A stretch of 64,000 nt of DNA from Planktomarina sp. (GTDB taxonomy: Bacteria > Pseudomonadota > Alphaproteobacteria > Rhodobacterales > Rhodobacteraceae): assembly GCA_020630595.1 (NCBI GenBank), contig JAHDBC010000001.1, positions 200,189-264,188 on the forward strand, in the 5' to 3' direction. This document shows, in pieces, positions 43,770 through 52,312 of the stretch (position 1 is the first letter of the stretch; each line of letters opens with the position of its first letter). Below the pieces are notes generated by a model, which did no database searches, was not told the DNA's origin, and saw only the letters and a program-made list of their open reading frames with translations. The position numbers were made by a program, and so were the translations under genes.

Positions 43770-45263
43770 GTGAAAATTTGGCGTTGCGCGGCATTTGTTG
43801 CCGCGTTTTGCGTTTGTGCTGTTCAGGCGGCCAGCCAGACCGTTACGTTATCGCTGAAAGATGGTTCGTTTTCCGTTTCTGGGAAAATGCGATCGTTTGA
43901 CGGCGAATTTTACGATCTGGATACCCCGCTGGGCCCGATGACACTGTCTGCTGCGACAACAGACTGTCTTGGGTCTGCATGCCCGGATCCTGACGATTAC
44001 GTTCCTTTCATTCGCGTTTCGGGGTCCGCAGCGCTGGGTGAAGTGCTTGTGCCGGCGTTGATTGAAACCTTTGCGACCCAACGGGGCTTGTCCCAAGTGG
44101 CGCGCGTGACTTCGGAAACGACGACCCAGATTGATCTTGTTCGATCTGATGCGCGTTTGGTTGCAACATTTGAAATTTCACTATCGTCAACAGATGGCGG
44201 GTACCGCGCTTTGTCCGAAGGCCAATCTGATATTGTGTTGGCCCGGCGTGGTCCGACAGCGGCAGAAGATGATGCCATACGCGCCGCCTATGAAGGTGGG
44301 TCGACAGATCCAATTCGTTTGGCTGTGATCGGATGGGAAGCGCTGCGGCTTTACACCAATGCGGATAATCCGATCACCGCCCTGACGGTGCGCGATTTGA
44401 TCGGGATGATTGCGGCGCCTGGCTCCAATTGGCCCACCACAACAGATAGACCTGTCCATTACCGTGGTGATGCGGACAGCATTATCGCGCTGCAACAGCA
44501 ATTGGGGCAAACAGAGCCGACCGTTCAATTGGGCGGTGGCGCGGACACAGATCCCGGTATTCTATATGTCACGCCAAACCTGTCCTTGCCACTGACGCCT
44601 GTCCGGCTGACTGGAACCTGTGGCACAGCGCAAGCATCCGTACCGTTTCAGGAAAACCAAAACCCGCTGGCGGCCCCGGTCTATCTGGTCACATCCGCCA
44701 TCCGCCAGTCTGCGCTTATGCGTGAATTCCTTGATTTTACATTGGATCTGCCTGCACAGCGGGTGATTGACCGTGCGGGGTTCATCAGTCGCACCCCGTC
44801 AGAGGCGGCGCTTTCTTCGGAAAATGGCATTCTGGAAGACGCGATTTTGAACGCGACCGATGATACATCAATCGCTGATCTGCAGCGGACGGTTCAAGCG
44901 TTGAAGGGGTATGGGCGTCTGTCACTGACATTTCGGTTCACCGGCGGAACCATGGAACTGGATGATGTGTCACGGTCCAATCTTGATTTTGCGGCGTCCC
45001 TTTTGCGACAGGGCCGATATCGTGATCGGCAAATACTGTTCGCTGGTTTCAGCGATGGTGTTGGCGATCCCGACGCCAATCTTGCCTTGTCCCGCGACAG
45101 GGCCCGCGTAGTGCGGGACGCAATTCGGACCCGGATGGGGGAAAACGCCCCACCGCTTGCCCAGTTCAGAACCCAAGGGTTTGGTGAAACGCTTCCTTTG
45201 GCATGCAACGACACGCGCTGGGGGCAGAACCAAAACCGTCGTGTGGAACTTTGGATTCGCTAA
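43770..45263 (+). CDS. Phosphate-binding-protein-like / OmpA fusion protein
   Basis: A 497-residue exported protein (signal peptide residues 1-23). Residues about 75-350 read as a PstS-like type II periplasmic binding fold (FIRVSGSAALGEVLVPALIETFA, SDIVLARRGPTAAE). Residues 385-497 are an OmpA-type peptidoglycan-binding domain (LTFRFTGGTMELDDVSRSNL, FAGFSDGVGDPDANLALSRDRA, NRRVELWIR). A binding domain tied to the cell wall suggests a sensor or scaffold rather than an ABC transport component; no pst genes are nearby. The start is GTG behind GGGGG; the stop overlaps radC by four bases. Confidence 0.84.
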   Translation: MKIWRCAAFVAAFCVCAVQAASQTVTLSLKDGSFSVSGKMRSFDGEFYDLDTPLGPMTLSAATTDCLGSACPDPDDYVPFIRVSGSAALGEVLVPALIETFATQRGLSQVARVTSETTTQIDLVRSDARLVATFEISLSSTDGGYRALSEGQSDIVLARRGPTAAEDDAIRAAYEGGSTDPIRLAVIGWEALRLYTNADNPITALTVRDLIGMIAAPGSNWPTTTDRPVHYRGDADSIIALQQQLGQTEPTVQLGGGADTDPGILYVTPNLSLPLTPVRLTGTCGTAQASVPFQENQNPLAAPVYLVTSAIRQSALMREFLDFTLDLPAQRVIDRAGFISRTPSEAALSSENGILEDAILNATDDTSIADLQRTVQALKGYGRLSLTFRFTGGTMELDDVSRSNLDFAASLLRQGRYRDRQILFAGFSDGVGDPDANLALSRDRARVVRDAIRTRMGENAPPLAQFRTQGFGETLPLACNDTRWGQNQNRRVELWIR

Positions 45264-46006
45264 AGATGCCCAAGGCTGCGCAAGCTGACCTCTGATGACA
45301 GGCCGATGATTAGATGATCGTGAAGCGTCAGGCCAAGCGCATCTGCCGCCAGTTTTACCTGACCAGTGGTGGCCACATCTTCCGCTGACGGGGACGGATC
45401 ACCGGAAGGATGATTATGCACCAAAATCAGCGCGGACGCATTCAGCGTCAGCGCTGATTTCACGATTTCGCGGGGATAGACGGGCGCGTGGTCTACCGTG
45501 CCTTCACCCAGCACACGATCTTCGATCAAACGGTTTTTCTGGTCCAGATACAGCACCCGAAATTGTTCCGTTTCCCGGTGGGCCATGGTGGCACGACAAT
45601 AATCAACCAACGCGGTCCAGCTGGTGATCACAGGCTGTTCCATCAGCCGTGCCTTTATCGTGCGCTGGGATGCAGCCTCCACAATTTTGAGTTCAGTGAT
45701 CACAGCCGTGCCAACACCTTTCACCGCTTCCAGCCGGGGAATGGGCGCAGCTATGACACCGCCGAACGTGCCAAAAGTATCCATCAACCGCCGCGCCAGT
45801 GGTTTCACATCCTGACGGGGAATCGCACGAAACAAAATAAGTTCAAGAAGCTCATAGTCCGGCAATGCTGCACTGCCGCCCTGCAAAAACCGTTCGCGCA
45901 GGCGTTTGCGATGGTCTTTCAGATACGACGGTGGCGTCGATGCATTGATCGGCTTTGGATCATCGATGTGATGGAACAAGTCCGGGATATGGGGGGACGA
46001 CCGCAT
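45260..46006 (-). CDS. radC: DNA repair protein RadC-like (JAB/MPN domain)
   Basis: A 248-residue protein. The N-terminal helix-hairpin-helix (ELILFRAIPRQDVKPLARRL, residues 53-72) is followed by the JAB domain, with the zinc-binding HNHPSGDPSPSAED motif near residue 196 and a Glu in FRVLYLDQKN context. The RadC name is historical; the family's DNA repair role is not well supported and the biochemical activity is unknown. It lies 38 bases after the dnaJ stop on the same strand. Confidence 0.9.
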   Translation of the reverse strand: MRSSPHIPDLFHHIDDPKPINASTPPSYLKDHRKRLRERFLQGGSAALPDYELLELILFRAIPRQDVKPLARRLMDTFGTFGGVIAAPIPRLEAVKGVGTAVITELKIVEAASQRTIKARLMEQPVITSWTALVDYCRATMAHRETEQFRVLYLDQKNRLIEDRVLGEGTVDHAPVYPREIVKSALTLNASALILVHNHPSGDPSPSAEDVATTGQVKLAADALGLTLHDHLIIGLSSEVSLRSLGHL

Positions 46007-46044
46007 AACGCACCGTCCCCCGTAAGGATTAACCGCAGGTTAAG

Positions 46045-47190
46045 TTAGCTGGAAATCCCATCCCAAAAGGATTTGACCTTGTTGAAAAAGCTGCTGCTTT
46101 CGGGGTTGTTGTCCACAGACAGATCTTCGAATTCCTGCAACAGTTCGCGTTGCCGGGCGGTTAGATTGACGGGCGTTTCGACTGATAATTCGATGAACAT
46201 ATCGCCAAATCCGGCCCCACGAATGGCTGGCATCCCCTTGCCGCGCAGTCGCATTTGGCGGCCTGTTTGGCTGCCAGCTGGAATCTTCACCCGGCTGCGC
46301 CCACCGTCCATCGTGGGCACTTCGATATCGCCACCCAATGCGGCGGACGCCATCGACACGGGCACCCGGCAGAACAGATTTAGGTTGTCGCGTTCGAATA
46401 TCGGGTGCGGTTCAACTTCGATAAAGATGTACAAATCACCTGTCGGGCCGCCCCGAACCCCCGCTTCGCCTTCACCGGCCAAGCGAATGCGTGTTCCGGT
46501 TTCCACACCGGCGGGAATATTGACCGAAAGGGACCGATCTTTTTCCTGCCGTCCCGCGCCACCACATGTGCGACATGGGTTTTTGATAATCTGACCAGAC
46601 CCAGAACAGGTGGGACAGGTGCGTTCAACGGTAAAGAATCCCTGTTGTGCGCGCACTTTCCCCATCCCGGAACACGTGGGGCAGCCGGTTGGTTCGCTGC
46701 CGCCTTCTGCGCCGGTCCCTTCGCAGGATCCACAGGCCACGGTGGTTGGAACGCTGATGGTTTTTTGAAGGCCCTGGAACGCCTCTTCCAGCGAAACACG
46801 AAGGTTGTAGCGCAGATCAGATCCGCGTGTGGATCGTTGACCACGGCCACCGCCACGGCCCCCCATGAAATCACCGAACAGGTCATCGAACACATCGGAA
46901 AAGGCAGATGCGAAATCGCCCTGACCGCCCATTCCGCCTGCACGACCACCGCCACCCATGCCACCTTCGAACGCGGCATGGCCATAGCGGTCGTAAGCTG
47001 CCTTTTTGTCAGCGTCTTTCAGAACTTCGTAGGCTTCGTTTGCTTCTTTGAATTGTGCTTCGGCGTCTGGATTATCTGCATTGCGGTCGGGGTGCAGTTC
47101 TTTGGCTTTGCGACGATACCCTTTTTTGATTTCTTCCGCGCTTGCGCCCCTAGAGACACCCAGAACTTCGTAATAGTCACGTTTTGACAT
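46045..47190 (-). CDS. dnaJ: Chaperone DnaJ
   Basis: The Hsp40 co-chaperone that stimulates DnaK ATPase. The 381-residue protein has the J domain (residues 5-70) with the HPD motif in AKELHPDRN, a Gly/Phe-rich linker (75-120), four CxxCxGxG zinc repeats (about 145-205, beginning [16 protein letters not shown]) and the client-binding C-terminal domains. It is downstream of dnaK on the minus strand, separated by 80 bases with a terminator-like hairpin, so the two are probably co-transcribed with partial read-through. Confidence 0.98.
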   Translation of the reverse strand: MSKRDYYEVLGVSRGASAEEIKKGYRRKAKELHPDRNADNPDAEAQFKEANEAYEVLKDADKKAAYDRYGHAAFEGGMGGGGRAGGMGGQGDFASAFSDVFDDLFGDFMGGRGGGRGQRSTRGSDLRYNLRVSLEEAFQGLQKTISVPTTVACGSCEGTGAEGGSEPTGCPTCSGMGKVRAQQGFFTVERTCPTCSGSGQIIKNPCRTCGGAGRQEKDRSLSVNIPAGVETGTRIRLAGEGEAGVRGGPTGDLYIFIEVEPHPIFERDNLNLFCRVPVSMASAALGGDIEVPTMDGGRSRVKIPAGSQTGRQMRLRGKGMPAIRGAGFGDMFIELSVETPVNLTARQRELLQEFEDLSVDNNPESSSFFNKVKSFWDGISS

Positions 47191-47215
47191 TGGGTTCCCT
47201 TCCCCATTGAACGTA

Positions 47216-47249
47216 AAAGCCGGCCCGTGGCAGGGCCAAGGCCGGCTTT
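47216..47249 (-). terminator. Terminator-like hairpin between dnaK and dnaJ
   Basis: On the minus strand AAAGCCGGCC pairs perfectly with GGCCGGCTTT around a 14-base loop and continues into TTTT. A ten-pair stem with a short T tract should end part of the transcripts after dnaK and so lower dnaJ expression relative to dnaK. Confidence 0.65.
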
Positions 47250-47270
47250 CAGAGGTTCCGGTTCAGTACC

Positions 47271-49175
47271 TTAGCGTTTGTCGTCGCTCAGATCTTCGAA
47301 ATCAGCGTCGACGATATCATCGTCCATAACGGGGCCATCGTCGGCATCACCATTGTCTGCCGCTTCCTGGCTGGCTTTGTAGATCGCTTCGCCCAGTTTC
47401 ATGGACGCTTCGGTTACGTTCTGGATGCCAGCCTTGATCTTGCCGGCATCTTCGCCTTCCAGATCGTCTTTCAACGATGCCATTGCCAATTCGATCGCTT
47501 CGATCGTTGTCGGATCGACCTTGTCTGCATGTTCTTCCATCGCTTTTTCGGTGGAATGCATCAGGCTTTCGGCTTGGTTCTTGGCTTCCACCAGTTCGCG
47601 GCGGTCTTTGTCTGCTTCTGCGTTGGCTTCAGCGTCTTTGACCATTGCTTCGATGTCTTCGTCTGACAGACCACCCGATGCTTGGATCGTGATTTTCTGT
47701 TCTTTGCCGGTGCCTTTGTCCGCAGCACCAACAGACACGATGCCGTTGGCGTCAATGTCGAACGTCACTTCGATCTGTGGCATCCCCCGTGGTGCAGGTG
47801 GGATATCTTCCAGATTGAATTGGCCCAGCATCTTGTTGTCTGCGGCCATTTCGCGTTCACCTTGGAACACGCGGATTGTCACGGCGTTCTGATTGTCTTC
47901 GGCGGTGGAAAATACTTGCGATTTCTTGGTCGGAATTGTTGTGTTCCGGTCGATCAGGCGTGTGAAGACGCCACCCAATGTTTCGATACCCAAAGACAGC
48001 GGCGTAACGTCCAACAAGACCACGTCTTTGACATCGCCCTGCAGAACACCAGCCTGAATGGCAGCGCCCATGGCCACAACTTCATCCGGGTTCACGCCTT
48101 TGTTCGGTTCTTTCCCAAAGAATTTCGAGACTTCTTCCACAACCTTTGGCATCCGGGTCATACCACCGACCAAGACGATCTCGTCGATGTCGGATGTGGT
48201 CAGACCAGCGTCTTTCAACGCGGCTTGGCACGGCTTCAAAGATGCCTTGATCAGATCACCCACCAGCGATTCCAATTTGGCGCGCGTCAGCTTGACCACC
48301 AAGTGCAATGGTGTGCCGGTTTTTGCATCCATCGAAATAAATGGCTGGTTGATTTCTGTCTGATTGGCAGAGGACAGTTCGATCTTGGCCTTTTCCGCCG
48401 CTTCTTTCAGGCGTTGCAGGGCCATTTTGTCTTTGGTCAGATCGACGCCGTTTTCTTTTTTGAACTCGTCCGCCAGATAATTGACGATGCGCATGTCAAA
48501 GTCTTCACCACCCAGGAACGTATCCCCGTTGGTGGATTTCACTTCAAACAGGCCTTCGTCGATTTCCAGAATGGTCACGTCGAACGTACCGCCGCCAAGG
48601 TCATAAACGGCGATTGTTTGCGTTTCTTTCTTGTCCAAACCATAGGCCAATGCAGCGGCTGTCGGTTCGTTGATGATCCGCAGCACTTCCAGACCGGCAA
48701 TTTTGCCTGCGTCTTTTGTCGCTTGGCGCTGGGCGTCGTTAAAATAGGCGGGGACCGTGATAACGGCCTGATCCACGCTTTCACCCAGATAGGATTCAGC
48801 TGTTTCTTTCATCTTTTGCAGGATGAAAGCAGAAATTTGAGACGGCGAAAACTTGTCGCCCTGTGCTTCGACCCATGCATCGCCATTGCCCCCGTTGATC
48901 ACGGAAAACGGCAGGTTTTTCAGGTCTTTCTTCAAGTGTTCATCGTCAAACCGACGACCGATCAGGCGCTTTACGCCGAACACGGTGTTGTCTGGGTTTG
49001 TTACGGCCTGACGTTTTGCAGGCTGACCCACCAGACGTTCATCATCTGTAAAGGCGACGATAGACGGTGTCGTCCGTGCGCCTTCGGCATTTTCAATGAC
49101 CCGGGGTTGCGACCCATCCATGATAGCCACACAAGAGTTGGTGGTTCCAAGGTCAATTCCAATCACTTTACCCAT
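47271..49175 (-). CDS. dnaK: Chaperone DnaK
   Basis: The Hsp70 chaperone, 634 residues. The ATPase domain begins [14 protein letters not shown] and contains [14 protein letters not shown] and [12 protein letters not shown], followed by the substrate-binding domain (about 390-510) and an acidic C-terminal end ([15 protein letters not shown]). The start at 49175 matches the usual N-terminus and follows AGGG; the longer frame to 49229 adds an unrelated stretch. A vegetative promoter (49288-49316) and a leader hairpin precede it. No CIRCE element is present. Confidence 0.98.
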   Translation of the reverse strand: MGKVIGIDLGTTNSCVAIMDGSQPRVIENAEGARTTPSIVAFTDDERLVGQPAKRQAVTNPDNTVFGVKRLIGRRFDDEHLKKDLKNLPFSVINGGNGDAWVEAQGDKFSPSQISAFILQKMKETAESYLGESVDQAVITVPAYFNDAQRQATKDAGKIAGLEVLRIINEPTAAALAYGLDKKETQTIAVYDLGGGTFDVTILEIDEGLFEVKSTNGDTFLGGEDFDMRIVNYLADEFKKENGVDLTKDKMALQRLKEAAEKAKIELSSANQTEINQPFISMDAKTGTPLHLVVKLTRAKLESLVGDLIKASLKPCQAALKDAGLTTSDIDEIVLVGGMTRMPKVVEEVSKFFGKEPNKGVNPDEVVAMGAAIQAGVLQGDVKDVVLLDVTPLSLGIETLGGVFTRLIDRNTTIPTKKSQVFSTAEDNQNAVTIRVFQGEREMAADNKMLGQFNLEDIPPAPRGMPQIEVTFDIDANGIVSVGAADKGTGKEQKITIQASGGLSDEDIEAMVKDAEANAEADKDRRELVEAKNQAESLMHSTEKAMEEHADKVDPTTIEAIELAMASLKDDLEGEDAGKIKAGIQNVTEASMKLGEAIYKASQEAADNGDADDGPVMDDDIVDADFEDLSDDKR

Positions 49176-49249
49176 CTTAGCATCCCTTTTCATTTGGCGA
49201 TGTCCGGGGCACTGGCCCATAGTCGGCACCTAAGCCCCAATTCTGGAAA

Positions 49250-49274
49250 GGCGGCCCTTTTCGAAAAGACCGCC
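49250..49274 (-). promoter_or_regulatory. Hairpin in the dnaK leader
   Basis: GGCGG (49250-49254) pairs with CCGCC (49270-49274), with CTTTT pairing to AAAAG inside, leaving a small internal bulge and a tight loop. It lies about 75 bases before the dnaK start, in the predicted untranslated leader. It might affect stability or heat response; this is not shown by the sequence. Confidence 0.4.
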
Positions 49275-49287
49275 CCGTACAGCGCGC

Positions 49288-49316
49288 TATATAGGTGCGT
49301 GATAGCGGTGCTGCAA
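49288..49316 (-). promoter_or_regulatory. Probable promoter of dnaK
   Basis: On the minus strand TTGCAG (complement of 49311-49316), a 17-base spacer and TATATA (49288-49293) form a good vegetative promoter. A start near 49281 would give a leader of about 105 bases. A heat-shock sigma site may overlap it, but I cannot assign one with confidence. Confidence 0.55.
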
Positions 49317-49344
49317 CCATTCTAAGCAAGTGAAAGTGACGAAA

Positions 49345-49968
49345 ATGGAATCAGAACAATGGGTTCCGACGGACATTGTCAGGGGTGTTGCATTTTATGA
49401 TCAGGCATTGTCGCACGATGAACAGGTTGCGCTGGTTGACGACCTGCGCCTGATTGCGAAGCAGGCACCGTTTTTCCGGCCAATCACCCAACGCGGAACA
49501 CCCATGTCTGTGCGCATGACGGCGGCTGGGCAGTTTGGGTGGTATTCTGATCGATCAGGGTATCGCTACATTGAAACCCATCCGTCTGGCCCTGCTTGGC
49601 CGCCCATTCCAATGTCTGTGCTAAGGGTCTGGCGGTCAGTTGTGCCTGCGACATCGCCTGACCCGGAGTGTTGTTTGATCAACTACTATGCAGACGGGGC
49701 AAAGATGGGACTGCATCAGGACCGGGACGAAGCAGATTTTGCATGGCCCGTGGTGTCAATTTCATTGGGTGATGATGCGTTGTTTCGGTTGGGCAATCTG
49801 ACGCGCGGCGGCACCACGGAATCGCGGTGGCTGCGGTCTGGTGATGTTTGTGTCATTGGGGGTGATGCCCGGCTTATTTATCATGGGGTTGATCGTATTG
49901 CACAGGGAAGTTCGACGTTGTTGTCAAACGGGGGGCGGATCAACATCACCCTGCGTGTTGTGCGTTGA
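49345..49968 (+). CDS. alkB: Alpha-ketoglutarate-dependent dioxygenase AlkB
   Basis: AlkB repairs methylated bases (1-methyladenine, 3-methylcytosine) in DNA and RNA by oxidative demethylation. The 207-residue product has the iron ligands of LHQDRDE (HxD, about residue 127) and His in YHGVDRI (about 183), and the 2-oxoglutarate-binding Arg in RINITLR at the C-terminus. NYYADGAKMGLHQD is the family signature. GTG at 49330 would add five residues; ATG at 49345 is chosen as the more usual start. It is divergent from dnaK across a shared control region. Confidence 0.93.
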   Translation: MESEQWVPTDIVRGVAFYDQALSHDEQVALVDDLRLIAKQAPFFRPITQRGTPMSVRMTAAGQFGWYSDRSGYRYIETHPSGPAWPPIPMSVLRVWRSVVPATSPDPECCLINYYADGAKMGLHQDRDEADFAWPVVSISLGDDALFRLGNLTRGGTTESRWLRSGDVCVIGGDARLIYHGVDRIAQGSSTLLSNGGRINITLRVVR

Positions 49969-49974
49969 TTGCGC

Positions 49975-50571
49975 TTATTCAGACAGGGTGCAGCAGCCGG
50001 AAACCATTTCGGTGCCTTTGCCGCGGCCTGTCATCATATGAACGCTCAATCCGTATGCGCGATCTGACATGCCATCACTGCAGCTTTCTTGCAGCAGGGT
50101 TGCGCTGAAATCGCCCGCGCCGAACCCGTAAATCCCCACGCGGTTGGCAGAAATCGTGCGCCAAATTCGGCGGGATTCGGTGTCGGCCCCACCCATTTCT
50201 GCAAAAGTCAGGCTGTCGCGGCCAACGGTAAGGGACCAAAATGGTTCAGTGCCAAAGCATGATCGTATCGGTGGAAATCCCCGATGAAGCTGACGGTCCA
50301 AAAATCGCAATGATACCCAACCAGATTGTTCACCGACATTGACCCGACCCCAACCCGTGTTTTGGTCATCCTGAAACATCACCTCAATATCGGTTTGATC
50401 TGGCTGAAAGGCACCGATGATCTGGCTGTCGGCGGACGGTTCGCTGCGAACATTCAGAACATCGGATGCGGCCACGCCGGTCACGTCATATAGGGCGGGA
50501 AAATCCGCCTGCTGTGCAGCCAAATTGGTGGCACACAGCAGCGCAATCATGGACAGGAACAGATGCCTCAT
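49975..50571 (-). CDS. Exported SH3-domain protein
   Basis: A 198-residue protein with a signal peptide (1-19, ending near LAAQ). Residues 27-92 form a bacterial SH3 domain (VAASDVLNVRSEPSADSQII, GWGRVNVGEQSGWVSLRFL), which usually binds cell-wall or other periplasmic ligands. The rest contains FGTEPFWSLTVGRDSLTF, a pattern found in a family of exported proteins of unknown role (COG3650-like), and several cysteines likely to be disulfide-bonded. Its start overlaps the ABC-2 permease gene stop by ATGA, so it is co-translated with that gene. Confidence 0.82.
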   Translation of the reverse strand: MRHLFLSMIALLCATNLAAQQADFPALYDVTGVAASDVLNVRSEPSADSQIIGAFQPDQTDIEVMFQDDQNTGWGRVNVGEQSGWVSLRFLDRQLHRGFPPIRSCFGTEPFWSLTVGRDSLTFAEMGGADTESRRIWRTISANRVGIYGFGAGDFSATLLQESCSDGMSDRAYGLSVHMMTGRGKGTEMVSGCCTLSE

Positions 50572-51395
50572 CCCCGACGGCTCCAGGATTCTGATGCGTA
50601 TTGGCGGGTATAGTGTTCACCGATCAACCCCAGCATGACCAAAGTCAGGCCCACCAAAAGGGGATAGCTGACCGATGAATGCAGCGGGGTGTAGTTGATG
50701 AACAAATAGCCGCGCGCCTGGTCGATGGCGTGAAACAGGGGGTTCCAATCGAACATCGCCAGCATAAAGCTGGGCAAGGTATTCGCCACGAACATCTTGC
50801 CGGACGCAAACATGTTCACACGCTGATAGATCGTAGATGCAATGCCAATTGCCCCGGGAAACCACGGTTTCAGCGCCAAAAATACCATGCCGACGGCGCA
50901 CCCTGTAAACCAGCCGATCAAAACACAGCCAAAAGCCTGAAGCGGTTGGTGGAACACCAAGGGCACAAAAGCCACGTGATACACAAACAGCATGATCAGC
51001 ATGGTCAGAATTTGAACGTACAAAGACCCCAACGCGCTGGACAGGATCGATAGCATTGTGGTCATTGGCGCGTGCTGCATCATGGGTGATGTCGGCCCTT
51101 CGGACCCGACGACCGCGCTCATCGCTTGTGTATGGGTCATGAAGACGAAAATGCCTGACATGATATACAACAGAAAATCGGCCCCATGGATGCCCGCACC
51201 GCGCATGCCGATGATTTCGAACATGAAAAAGAATGCCAACACGAATGTCAGGGTTTGGGTCATGTTGCCCAAAAGGCCCAAAATTGCGTTGTTGCCGCCT
51301 GTTTTTCGCACAGACCGAACGATGGAATTATAAAGCAGTTCTAAAAACGCGATCGTGCGCGTCAAACCCGACTGCGGTTTGCGTACTTGAAACAT
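50568..51395 (-). CDS. ABC-2 type permease, capsular/surface polysaccharide export (KpsM-like)
   Basis: A 275-residue inner-membrane protein with about six helices (roughly 55-78, 85-108, 135-160, 165-185, 200-220, 245-262) and a cytosolic N-terminus (FQVRKPQSGLTRTIAFLELL), fitting the ABC-2 permeases that export capsule or O-antigen. The ATPase partner (KpsT-like) is not in the window, so it must be supplied elsewhere or shared. The gene is divergent from the cysQ-kdsB polysaccharide operon across a region with a long inverted repeat. Confidence 0.82.
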   Translation of the reverse strand: MFQVRKPQSGLTRTIAFLELLYNSIVRSVRKTGGNNAILGLLGNMTQTLTFVLAFFFMFEIIGMRGAGIHGADFLLYIMSGIFVFMTHTQAMSAVVGSEGPTSPMMQHAPMTTMLSILSSALGSLYVQILTMLIMLFVYHVAFVPLVFHQPLQAFGCVLIGWFTGCAVGMVFLALKPWFPGAIGIASTIYQRVNMFASGKMFVANTLPSFMLAMFDWNPLFHAIDQARGYLFINYTPLHSSVSYPLLVGLTLVMLGLIGEHYTRQYASESWSRRG

Positions 51396-51434
51396 AAAAC
51401 CCGTATCCTGCTTGTTCGTGCCGTTTTGACACGT

Positions 51435-51494
51435 AATTCTTGCTGTTCTTTTACCGTCGGATGATAAACCTAAGCACCTAACGAAGCAAGAATT
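51435..51494. promoter_or_regulatory. Ten-base perfect inverted repeat between divergent operons
   Basis: AATTCTTGCT (51435-51444) and AGCAAGAATT (51485-51494) are perfect reverse complements separated by 40 bases, in the 119-base gap between the permease gene and cysQ. Possible boxes TTGCTG (51440-51445) and GATAAA (51463-51468), 17 bases apart, lie between or over the arms. The layout suggests a regulator binding two half-sites with a loop; this is inference. Confidence 0.4.
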
Positions 51495-51514
51495 GTGATT
51501 AGAGGCGGAATTCC

Positions 51515-52312
51515 ATGGATTTTGAACACCTGACGGCGGTGATGCGGCGGCTTGCGATAGAGGCCGGCGATGTCATCATGAAAGTCTACGATCGCCCCGA
51601 TTTCGAGGTGAAAACCAAATCTGACGAAAGCCCCGTCACCGAAGCTGATGAAGCTGCGGACAAAGTAATTTCTGCCGGGCTGCGCGCCGCTTTTCCCGAC
51701 GTTCTGTTGGTCACCGAAGAACAGGCGGCCACCCACACCCAGCAGGCCGATACGTTTTTGATTGTGGATCCACTGGATGGGACCAAGGAATTCATTAACA
51801 GACGGGGCGATTTCACGGTCAATATCGCCTATGTCGTTGATGGTGTGCCGATCCGGGGGGTGGTTTATGCCCCGGCCAAGGGCCGCATGTTCTACACTCA
51901 GGCGGATGGAACCACAGTCGAAGAAACCGGCGACATGCAGATGGACATTGCCGGACCGATTTCCCCGATACGTGTCGCCACGCCAGACAATTCGGCCCTG
52001 CGTGTCGTTGCATCCAAATCACACCGCGACGCCGCGACCGATGACTATATCAACAAATATCAGACATCAGATTCGAAAAGCGCGGGATCTTCGTTGAAAT
52101 TCTGCCTTGTCGCCACTGGAGAGGCTGACTTGTATCCCCGACTGGGCAGAACAATGGAATGGGATACCGCCGCGGGTCACGCCGTTCTTTCAGGCGCAGG
52201 TGGCAAGGTTGTCGCCTTCGATACGTTGGAACCATTGCGATATGGCAAGCCCGACTACGCAAACAGCTTTTTCATCGCTTACGCAGACGGCGTGGAATTG
52301 GTGCCAGCATGA
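51515..52312 (+). CDS. cysQ: 3'(2'),5'-bisphosphate nucleotidase
   Basis: CysQ hydrolyses 3'-phosphoadenosine 5'-phosphate (PAP), the by-product of sulfate assimilation and of sulfotransferases. The 265-residue protein has the inositol-phosphatase-type metal sites: DESPVTEADEAAD, VTEEQ with the metal Glu, DPLDGTKEF (residues 87-95) and the C-terminal WDTAAGHAVLSGAGG (about 210-225). It starts with ATG after GAGG and overlaps kdsB by four bases. A sulfotransferase gene lies at the end of the same run, whose PAP product it would remove. Confidence 0.93.
   Translation: MDFEHLTAVMRRLAIEAGDVIMKVYDRPDFEVKTKSDESPVTEADEAADKVISAGLRAAFPDVLLVTEEQAATHTQQADTFLIVDPLDGTKEFINRRGDFTVNIAYVVDGVPIRGVVYAPAKGRMFYTQADGTTVEETGDMQMDIAGPISPIRVATPDNSALRVVASKSHRDAATDDYINKYQTSDSKSAGSSLKFCLVATGEADLYPRLGRTMEWDTAAGHAVLSGAGGKVVAFDTLEPLRYGKPDYANSFFIAYADGVELVPA

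Noticed and set aside
47682-49325. Long open frame antisense to dnaK
   Set aside because: Same reason: mirror of a highly conserved gene, with Phe/His/Cys-rich low-quality protein and no ribosome-binding site.
49176-49344. CIRCE operator before dnaK
   Set aside because: The TTAGCACTC-N9-GAGTGCTAA pattern is absent.
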